Position numbers and translations under genes: made by a program | Assembly (NCBI GenBank): GCA_964555675.1 | Contig: CAZKTU010000184.1 | Span: forward strand, 1-13,568 | Reading direction: 5' to 3' | Origin: CAIWXH01 sp964555675 | Lineage (GTDB): Bacteria > Chloroflexota > Chloroflexia > Chloroflexales > Chloroflexaceae | Length of the DNA: 13,568 nt | The notes under the pieces: model-generated | Seen by the model: the letters and a program-made list of their open reading frames with translations, nothing else | What the model was told of the DNA's origin: nothing | The model's database searches: none | Shown here: in pieces, positions 1-9,200 of the stretch | Numbering within the stretch: the stretch's first letter is position 1 | Layout: the number at the start of each line of letters is the position of its first letter

Positions 1-81
1 GGGCGCGCGCATGGGTGGTGGGCGCACACATGGGTGCGCCCGTACGGGAGGCGGGGCGGGGCGCGCACATGGGTGCGCCCG

Positions 82-82
<1 letters not shown>
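1..82. repeat. Three-copy GC-rich intergenic repeat with hairpin potential
   Basis: Three 17-bp units of the form GGGCGC(G/A)C(G/A)CATGGGTG lie at 1-17, 20-36 and 59-75. Copies 1 and 3 differ at one base, as do copies 2 and 3. Copies 2 and 3 continue into GCGCCC and form inverted repeats: GGGCGCA (20-26) pairs with TGCGCCC (35-41), and GGGCGC (59-64) pairs with GCGCCC (75-80). The last hairpin directly abuts the stop codon of the minus-strand ABC-F gene, so it could act in 3'-end formation or mRNA stability. No U-tract follows on the minus strand, so a classical intrinsic terminator is not supported. It may instead be a dispersed REP-like palindromic element. The array may continue beyond the left edge of the window. 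Confidence 0.6.
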
Positions 83-2007
<1,925 letters not shown>

Positions 2008-2014
2008 GGGGCTT

Positions 2015-2023
2015 ATGATACCA
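2015..2023 (-). promoter_or_regulatory. Extended -10 promoter of the ABC-F gene (leaderless start)
   Basis: On the minus strand the sequence reads TGG-TATCAT (2023 to 2015). This is an extended -10 (TGn) plus a hexamer matching TATAAT at five of six positions. Only 7 nt (AAGCCCC) separate it from the ATG at 2007, so the predicted transcription start falls on or within a base or two of the start codon. No good -35 is visible, and the -35 position is taken by the inverted repeat at 2031-2045. A second possible minus-strand -10 within the 2059-2069 palindrome would give a leader of about 50 nt. Confidence 0.55.
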
Positions 2024-2030
2024 CGGGCGA

Positions 2031-2045
2031 CGGGAAAGCTTCCCG
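2031..2045. promoter_or_regulatory. Candidate operator: perfect inverted repeat between divergent promoters
   Basis: CGGGAAAGCTTCCCG has perfect 6-bp arms (2031-2036 and 2040-2045) around AGC. Its centre (2038) lies about 31 bp upstream of the predicted ABC-F start and about 34 bp upstream of the predicted cyclase-gene start. It therefore occupies the -35 position of both divergent promoters, neither of which has a recognisable -35 hexamer. This placement suits a shared activator or repressor. No regulator gene lies nearby to assign it to. Confidence 0.45.
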
Positions 2046-2058
2046 GAAGCCTGCGCGG

Positions 2059-2069
2059 CTATAATATAG
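2059..2069 (+). promoter_or_regulatory. -10 region of the cyclase-ATPase gene within a palindrome
   Basis: A perfect consensus TATAAT occupies 2060-2065, embedded in the odd palindrome CTATA-A-TATAG (2059-2069). The predicted start near 2072 gives a leader of about 31 nt to the ATG at 2103. Because of the symmetry, the minus strand also offers -10-like hexamers here. A weaker TATAGA follows at 2082-2087. The only ribosome-binding hint before the ATG is a weak GAAG at 2092-2095. Confidence 0.6.
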
Positions 2070-2102
2070 TCCGGCCTTCGCTATAGACGACGAAGCAGCT
2101 CT

Positions 2103-5100
2103 ATGGACGCTCTCGCGGCATTCTTGCCCGGCGACCGCTATCGCGCCCTTGCGGCGGGGACGCGCTTGCCCGAGCGCGCGTCTGGGGCCGCTCTGGTCGC
2201 CGATATCTCGGGCTTCACGGCGATGACCGAGGCGATGGCCATGGCCCTCGGGCCGCGGCGAGGGGCCGAGGAGCTGACGCGCCAGCTGAACTTGGTCTAT
2301 GCCGCGCTGATCGCGGAGGTGGACCGCTATGGCGGGAGCGTGATCAGCTTTGCGGGCGACGCGATCACCTGCTGGTTCGACGAGGGCGCGCAGGCGGCGG
2401 CCGAGCGGGCGGCCGCCTGCGCTCTGGCGCTGCAGCGGGCTATGACGCCCTTCGCGGCGATCGTCATCCCGCGCGTCGGCACGGTGGCCCTGGCGATTAA
2501 GGTGGCTGTGGCCGCCGGGCCGGTGCGCCGCTTCGTCGTGGGCGACCCCGGCGCGCAGCAGATCGATGTGCTGGCGGGGGCAACAGTAGACCGGCTGGCC
2601 GACGCCGAGCATATGGCCCGCCCCGGCGAGGTCGTGGCCGACCAGGCAGCCCTGGCGGCGCTGGGAGCATGGGCCACCGTGGGCGAGTGGCGCGCCGGCG
2701 CGCTGGCCGAGGCGCGCTATGCGGTGCTGGCTGCCTATACGCCGCCGGCCGAGCCAGCAGACGGGCCGCCCCCGCCCGTCGCGGCGCCCGCGCCCGAGCA
2801 GCTGCGGCCGTGGCTGCTCGGGCCGGTCTATGCGCAGCTGCTGGTCGGGCAAGAGGCCTTCCTGGCCGAGTTGCGGCCCGCCGCGGCCCTCTTCCTCGGC
2901 TTCGGCGGCCTGGACTACGACGGCGACGAGGGGGCGCCCCTGAAGCTCGACGCCTTCGTGCGCTGGGTGCAGCGGGTGCTCGCGCCCTACGAGGGCTCGA
3001 TCCTGCAGTTGAGCATGGGCGATAAGGGCGGCTATCTGTACGCGGCCTTCGGCGCGCCCGTGGCTCACGCCGACGCCGCTGAGCGGGCGGTTGCGGCGGC
3101 CCTCGACCTCTCGACGCCGCCCGCGGGCTTGGGCGCGATCGCTCAGACGCGGATCGGGATCAGCCAGGGGCGCATGCGCGCCGGTGCCTATGGGGGGCCC
3201 ACCCGCCGCACGTATGGCGTGCTGGGCGACGAGGTGAATACCGCCGCCCGCCTGATGACCCGCGCCCGCCCCGGCCAGGTGCTGATCACGCAGCCCGTGG
3301 CCGATGCAGTGGCCAGGAGCTTCCGGCTTGGCCTGCTGGAGCGGCTGCCGCTGAAGGGAAAGACGGCGACGGTGACGGTCTCGGCCGTGCTCGGGCGACG
3401 CCCACCCGCCCCCCTGGCAAGCTACGCGGCCGTCGAGCCCCTGGTGGGGCGGGCGGCGGAGCTGGCGCGCTTCGAGGCGCTGCTCGACGGGGTCGAGGCG
3501 GGCCGCGGCGCGGTGCTGCGCCTGGAGGGAGCGGCGGGGATCGGGAAGAGTCGGCTGCTGGCGGCGTGGGCGGCACAGGCCGCCGCGCGAGGCCTGCGGG
3601 TGGCCGTCGGCGTGTGTCAGGGACCCGGCCGCCAGGGGCCCTACGCGGTGTGGGGCCAGATCTTTCGGGCCCTGCTGGGCCTGGAGGAGGCCGGCGCCGA
3701 CGTGGCCGGGCAGGTCGAGGCCCTGGTGCTGGCCCTCGACCCGGCCTGGGGCGAGCGCCTGCCGCTGCTGGCCGACCTGCTGGGCCTGCCCTTCCCCGAT
3801 ACGGGCACGACCGCGGCCTACGACCCGCGCACCCGCCAGCAGGCCCTCTCGGCCCTCGCCGTGGACCTGCTCTCGGCGTGGGCGCGGGCCCAGCCGCTGC
3901 TGCTGGTGATCGAGGACGCCCACTGGATGGACGAGGCCTCGCGGCGCCTGTGCGCGGCCGTAGCCAGGGCTCTGGTCGAGCTGCCGGCGGCCCTGGCCCT
4001 GGTCGCCCGCCCGCCCGCCGCAGAAGAGGGCCCGGCGGCGGGCTCGACCCTCGACGAAGGGCCCCATGTGCAGCGGCTCGAGCTGGCCGAGTTGGCGGCG
4101 GACGAGGTCTCGGCTCTGGCAAGGGCCCGGCTCGGCGGGCCCGTGGACGAGCTGGCCGTCGCCCTGGTGCAGAGCCTGGCCGCGGGCAACCCCTTCTTCA
4201 GCGAGGAGCTGCTCGAGGCCCTGCGCGAGGCCGGGGCTCTGACCCGCGGCCCCGGGGGCCGCTGGGGTCTGGCCGCCGCCACCCTCGACGCGCTGCGCGA
4301 GGCTGGGGCCCTGACGCGCGAGGCGGACGGGAGCTGGGCATTGGCGCCGGGCGTGCGGCTGGCGGCGGCGCAGCTGCGCATCCCGGACACGGTGCAGGGC
4401 GCGGTGCTGGCCCGCGTCGATCGGCTGCCCGAGGCGCCGCGGCTGACCCTCAAGGTGGCTAGTGTGCTCGGACAGAGCTTCGACTTTGACGTGCTCGGCC
4501 AGGCCCACCCGGCCAGGCCCGCGGCCGAACCCCTGACCCTGGAGGTCGCCCTGCTCGAGCGGCGAGCCTTCGCACGGGCGGATCAGCCGCCCGCCGGGCG
4601 CTACAGCTTCCTCCACAGCCTGACCCAGGAGGTGGTGTACGACACCCTGCTCGAGGACCAGCAGCGTTCGCTGCATGGGGCCGCGGGCGAGGCCGTCGAG
4701 GCCCTGCGCCCCGAGGCCGTCGAGGAGTTGGCCCATCACTACAGCAGGGCCGGCGAGCGAATGAAGGCGATGCACTACCTCGACCTGGCGGCCCGCAGGG
4801 CGCGCTCGGGCGACGCCAACGAGACGGCCCTGGCCCACTACGGCGCGGCCCTGGCCTTCGAGGAGCGGGCGGCGTGGCGGCAGGGCCAGGCCGAGGCCCT
4901 GCACGTGCTCGGGCGACGCGACGGGGAGCGGGCGGCCCTGGAGGCCCTCGGCCGGCTGCCCGATGCCGACCCTTTCGCCTTGGCCTACCTCTGGGGCCAG
5001 CACTACGAGGCGACGGGGGCCTACCACGAGGCGCGCTCGGCCATTGCCGAGGCTCTGGCCCAGGCCCGCGGCCGCGGGGCCGCAGTGGACGAGGCGCGCT

Positions 5101-6263
5101 GCCTGGCGCAGCTCGGCCTGATCGCCCGCCGCCAGGGTGACTACGAGACGGCGGCGGCCGAGTTTGGGGCGGCGCTGCGGCTCTTCCCCGACGAGCTGCC
5201 GCGCGACGGCGCCGAGGCCCGGGCCCTGGCCCAGGCCCTCAACGGGCTCGGGGTGGTGCTGCGCCAGCAGGGCGACTTCGAGCGGGCGATGGCCTGCTAC
5301 GAGCGGGCCATGGCGGCCTCGATTCTGGCCGGCGACCGGCGCGGCGAGGCCGAGGCGCTGAATGGGCTCGGCGCGACCGCTTACTACCGGCGCGATTTCG
5401 TCGAGGCCCTGGCCTATCACCGGGCCGCCCTGAGCATCAGGCGGGCGATCGGCGACCGCTCGGGCGAGTGCGCCAGCCTGCTCAACCTGGCCCTCGCCGT
5501 GGGCGACAGCGGCGACTACGCCGAGGCCGAGCGCACCTACCTGGCCGCCCTCGAGCTGGCGCAGGCTGTCGGCAACCGCTGGGAAGAGGCCAATATCTGG
5601 AACGCCCTGGGCTCGCTCTACCAGGAGCTCGGGGCCTACGGTCGCGCCCGCGAGGCCCTGCGGCGGGGGATGGCCCTCAGCGAGCTGATCGGCGACGAGG
5701 CCGGGCGGGCCTACCTGCTGGCCAACCTCGGCCCGATCACGCGCGACGACGGCGACCTGGCCGGGGCCGCCGAGATCCTGCGCGAAGGCCTGGCCCTGGC
5801 GCGCGCCCAGAACGATACCATGATGGTGTCATACTTCCTGAGCCAGTTGGCGGTCACTGCTCTGGCACTGAGCGACTTCGACGCCGCGATCGCGGACGCG
5901 GACGCGGCCCTGCAGCTACGCCGGGAGAACGACCTGGAGCTGTGGGCGACGGCCGACCTGGCGACCCTCGCAGCCGCCCACCTGGCCCGGGGCGACGCGG
6001 CGACGGCGGTTGGGCTGGCCCGCGAAGCCCTGGCCACGCTCGACGCGTGCGGCGGCGAGGGGCCGGAGGCGCCCCAGCGCGACTACTTCGTGAGCGGGCA
6101 GGTGCTGGTCGCGGTCGGCGATGCGGAAGCGGCCGCAAGGGCCTTCGGCGAGGCGCGCCGCCTGGTGCTGCTGCGCGCCGACAAGCTGGCCGACCCCGAG
6201 CAGCGCCGCTCGTTTCTCGAAGCGGTGCCGCTCAACAGGGAGATCATGAGGCGCGAGGCCTGA
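2103..6263 (+). CDS. Class III adenylate cyclase (ADCY10-like) - STAND ATPase - TPR protein
   Basis: A 1386-residue cytosolic-type protein with no signal peptide or obvious membrane segment. Cyclase domain 1 (about 29-210) starts with ADISGFTAMTE (metal Asp34) and has FAGDA (metal Asp86). Cyclase domain 2 (about 260-430) has GDKGG (Lys308), then VLGDEVNTAARLM with the catalytic Asn379/Arg383 pair, but Gly266 stands where the first metal Asp should be. The two half-sites therefore complement each other, as in mammalian soluble adenylyl cyclase. A STAND/AAA-type ATPase follows: GREAEL-like entry at 448-453, Walker A GAAGIGKS (476-483), Walker B LLVIEDAHWMD (600-610), GNPFFSEELL (695-704) and a helical region FLHSLTQEVVY (836-846). 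About ten TPR-like repeats with a period near 40 residues fill about 920-1360. The likely product is cAMP, made under control of nucleotide state and of a ligand or partner bound by the ATPase-TPR part. cGMP formation or an inactive sensor cannot be excluded. The start fits family N-termini. It converges on the next gene with a 7-bp gap. Confidence 0.88.
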   Translation: MDALAAFLPGDRYRALAAGTRLPERASGAALVADISGFTAMTEAMAMALGPRRGAEELTRQLNLVYAALIAEVDRYGGSVISFAGDAITCWFDEGAQAAAERAAACALALQRAMTPFAAIVIPRVGTVALAIKVAVAAGPVRRFVVGDPGAQQIDVLAGATVDRLADAEHMARPGEVVADQAALAALGAWATVGEWRAGALAEARYAVLAAYTPPAEPADGPPPPVAAPAPEQLRPWLLGPVYAQLLVGQEAFLAELRPAAALFLGFGGLDYDGDEGAPLKLDAFVRWVQRVLAPYEGSILQLSMGDKGGYLYAAFGAPVAHADAAERAVAAALDLSTPPAGLGAIAQTRIGISQGRMRAGAYGGPTRRTYGVLGDEVNTAARLMTRARPGQVLITQPVADAVARSFRLGLLERLPLKGKTATVTVSAVLGRRPPAPLASYAAVEPLVGRAAELARFEALLDGVEAGRGAVLRLEGAAGIGKSRLLAAWAAQAAARGLRVAVGVCQGPGRQGPYAVWGQIFRALLGLEEAGADVAGQVEALVLALDPAWGERLPLLADLLGLPFPDTGTTAAYDPRTRQQALSALAVDLLSAWARAQPLLLVIEDAHWMDEASRRLCAAVARALVELPAALALVARPPAAEEGPAAGSTLDEGPHVQRLELAELAADEVSALARARLGGPVDELAVALVQSLAAGNPFFSEELLEALREAGALTRGPGGRWGLAAATLDALREAGALTREADGSWALAPGVRLAAAQLRIPDTVQGAVLARVDRLPEAPRLTLKVASVLGQSFDFDVLGQAHPARPAAEPLTLEVALLERRAFARADQPPAGRYSFLHSLTQEVVYDTLLEDQQRSLHGAAGEAVEALRPEAVEELAHHYSRAGERMKAMHYLDLAARRARSGDANETALAHYGAALAFEERAAWRQGQAEALHVLGRRDGERAALEALGRLPDADPFALAYLWGQHYEATGAYHEARSAIAEALAQARGRGAAVDEARCLAQLGLIARRQGDYETAAAEFGAALRLFPDELPRDGAEARALAQALNGLGVVLRQQGDFERAMACYERAMAASILAGDRRGEAEALNGLGATAYYRRDFVEALAYHRAALSIRRAIGDRSGECASLLNLALAVGDSGDYAEAERTYLAALELAQAVGNRWEEANIWNALGSLYQELGAYGRAREALRRGMALSELIGDEAGRAYLLANLGPITRDDGDLAGAAEILREGLALARAQNDTMMVSYFLSQLAVTALALSDFDAAIADADAALQLRRENDLELWATADLATLAAAHLARGDAATAVGLAREALATLDACGGEGPEAPQRDYFVSGQVLVAVGDAEAAARAFGEARRLVLLRADKLADPEQRRSFLEAVPLNREIMRREA
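4215..4358 (+). repeat. 72-bp tandem duplication inside the ATPase domain
   Basis: Residues 705-728 and 729-752 are a direct tandem repeat with a 24-residue period. Both units contain ALREAGALTR, then a shared Gly, Trp and Leu-Ala, giving 14 of 24 identical positions. At DNA level the first 33 bases of each unit (4215-4247 and 4287-4319) are nearly identical. Related STAND ATPases usually carry this segment once, between the GNPFF(V/S)EELL motif and the PDTVQGxxLARxDRL motif, which here begins at about residue 761. Confidence 0.75.
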
Positions 6264-6270
6264 GGCGCGA

Positions 6271-9200
6271 TCAGCGCAGCAGCGCGGGCAGATAGACCTG
6301 TGGCCGGAGCAGGGGGCCCGCGCTCTCGCCGACGCTGAGCGCGTCGATGGCCCAGCCGCGGTCGGAAGCCGCGCCGTCCACGTCCAGGCTGAAGCGCAGG
6401 CGCGCCGTGCCGCCGTAGCCCGCCAGGCTGATCCGCTCCTCGCGCCAGGCGGCGCCGGCCCACTCGTCGCCGAGGGCCGCCATGGCCGGCCCATAGATGC
6501 CGCCGCCGCTGAAGGTGGCCAGGGTGGCCCAGGTGAGGCCGCCGTCGGTCGAGATCTCGACGCGGCCCTCGTCGCGGCTCGCGCCCACCAGGGCCAGGAC
6601 GTAGCTGTGGCGTAGGCGCAGCTCGGGCTCGCCCAGCCCGTCGAGGCTGAAGGGCGCCGAGGTGGCCGTCGTGAGTCTGCGCTGCCCCGGCTGGGCGCTG
6701 TTGTAGTTGGCGCCGGGGCTGTCGGTCAGGGCGCTGCCGCCGGCGGGCAGGGTCACCAGGCCCCACTCGCCCGTGAGACTCCAGCGCCCCGCCCCGCTCT
6801 CGAAGCTGTCCTCGAAGCGAGCCTGGCTCGGCGGGTAGACCGCGAAGGCGACCGGCGCCGAGGCTCCGCCGTCGCCGTTGGTCACGGTCAGCTGGTACTC
6901 GGCGGCGGGCAGGCCCGCGGGATACTCGGCGACGAGGGCGGTGGCCGAGGCCGCGGTGACGGTTGCCGTGTAGACGCCCGTGCCGCCGGTGAGGGTGACG
7001 ACGCTCGGGGGCAGAAAGCCCGCGCCGGCGATGCTCAGGCTGAGCGGCTGGCCTGCCGTGGCCGAGGGCGGGCTCACCGCGGCGATGGCGGGCGCGCTCA
7101 CCCCGGCCATCAGGGCGTAGATGCCCGGCCCCCGGCTCGGGGCCGAGGCCAGGTTGAAGTAGGGCGAGCGGGTGGTCGCCAGGGTCTCCCAGCGCGCCCC
7201 GTCGAAGTAGTGGATGCTCAGCTCCTCCTCGCGCGCCCCCGCCACGAGGACGTCGTTGGGCAGATACTGGAAGCTCACCGAGCCGCCCAGGATGGGGCTG
7301 CCGGGCGTCGCCACCAGGCTGTGGCCCTGGCCGATCACGGTCTTGCCCGGCGGGAGGGGCGGCAGGCCGGCCATGCTCTGGATGGTGTAGAGCTCGCCCT
7401 CGCCGAAGCTGGCCGGGTTCGGGGTGAAGAAGATCATCTGGCCGTCGGTCGAGACCACGGGGGCCCCGCCGGCNNNNNNNNNNNNNNNNNNNNNNNNNNN
7501 NNNNNNNNNNNNNNNNNNNNNNNNNNNNNNNNNNNNNNNNNNNNNNNNNNNNNNNNNNNNNNNNNNNNNNNNNAGCCCGGGGTTGCCGACGGCCGAGTAG
7601 GAGACGATGACCTCGCGGCGGGGGGCCTCTTCGTCGGCCGGCTCCTCGACCCAGAGCTGCAGGCTGCCGGCCAGGTTCAGGTCGTCGAGGGGGAAGCTGA
7701 CCCGGTAGCGCCCGTCGGCCTCGGCGAGGGGTGCGGCCGCGAGGGCCTCGCCGAACTCGGGGAAGAGGCGCGCCCGCAGGTCGAGGCCGGGGGGCAGGCC
7801 CTCGACGGTCAGCTCGAGGGTGGTCGAGGTGACCGGGGTCAGGCGCACCAGGGGCGCCCAGGCCTCGTCGCGCCGCAGGGTGATGCGGTCGTCGCCCTGG
7901 CTGACCGCCTCGCAGCCGAACTGGCCGCGCGGGCGGTCGAAGACACAGATGCGGTCGCCGGGCCGGGCGCCGTAGGCGATCAGGCGGTTCTGGCCGCCGA
8001 AGGGGCTGCCCAGGTCGAAGGCGTACTGCTCGTCGCGCAGGAGGAAGGCGCGGGCCTCGGTGGAGCTGATCGCCCCGCCGGCATAGTCGAGCAGGAAGCT
8101 CGGGTCGTCGAGGGTCAGGCTGTCGGTGATCGGCTCGACCCGCACCGTGGTCAGCTCGAAGGGCATGGTCGCCGGGCCGGGGTTGGTGGCGGCGGGCAGG
8201 TTGAGCCAGGGGTACCAGAGCTTGAGGGTGGCCCACTCGGTGCGGCCGAGGCTGAGGGCGCCGAGGGTCTGGGCGCAGTTGGCGTCCCAGAAGGCCTGGT
8301 CGTAGATGAACTCGGTCGCGCTCGGGTCGTTGTAGAGGTCGCCCATCGCGGTCCCGGTGCAGGCGCTGACCGGCGCGAGCAGGCCACCCGGGTCGAGGCC
8401 GAGGTAGGCGTCGTCGAGGAAGAGCAGGTAGTGGCTGAGCTCGTGGGCGAGGATGAGGGCCCAGTCTTCGCCGAGGTTCTGGCCGGGGGTGCCGTAGCGG
8501 TTCCAGGTTGCGCCCATGCGAACCTGGCCGGGCGTGTAGATGATCTCGGGCCGCTCGGGATCGACGGTGGTGGTGATCACCACGCCGCCCTGGGTGGCGA
8601 AGGGGCGGACGCGGTTGTTGGCCTGGACGACCACGTCGGCGGCGGCCCAGTCGTCGGCGCGCTGGCTGACCGTGACCGCGCCGAGGGCGATCTGGCCGTC
8701 GCTGAAGTCGTAGAGGTAGCGCGAGGCCTGCCTGAGGTTGAAGCTCAGCTCGTCGAGGTAGCCGGGGCTGCGCGAGGCGTCCCACTCCACCGCCACCAGC
8801 AGGTCGAAGAGGATGAGCGGGCGCTCGGGCGAGACGCGCAAGGTCTGCACGCCGGGGCTGGTGACGCTCTGGCTCTCGACGCCCTGGGCGGTCGGCGCGC
8901 CGCTGGTGGCGTAGACGGTGAAGACTCCAGTTGACGTAATCGGGGCGAGGGCGAAGAGCCGGTCGCCCAGCCCGAGCTCGCCGCGGCCGGGCAGGAAGCC
9001 GGCGGCATTGGTGGTGCTGGGGCGGGCCCCGCCGATGGGCGCGCCGCCGAGGGCGAGGCCGGAGCGGAGGCGGTAGACCGTGGCGCCCGGTGCCGGTTGT
9101 TCGCCCGCGAGCACGCGGACCTGGGTGCCGCGCACGCGGAAGGGGCTGGTCGTGGCCGAGGCCGCCGGGCGGCCCTGATCGCCCCCGACGAGGCCCTGGC

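Noticed and set aside
2013..5420. 1135-codon open frame on the minus strand opposite the cyclase-ATPase gene
   Set aside because: The translation is Gln/Gly/Arg/Ala-rich with no recognisable motif, and the opposite strand has clear domains throughout. High third-position GC removes stops from the complementary frame.
6083..8785. 900-codon minus-strand frame overlapping the secreted-protein gene in another frame
   Set aside because: Arg/Pro/Ala-rich shadow translation; it runs through the N gap and lacks motifs, while the other frame encodes IPT, MAM-like and peptidase domains.
7210..8934. 574-codon plus-strand frame opposite the secreted-protein gene
   Set aside because: Val/Gly/Glu/Asp-rich antisense shadow without domains, also crossing the N run.
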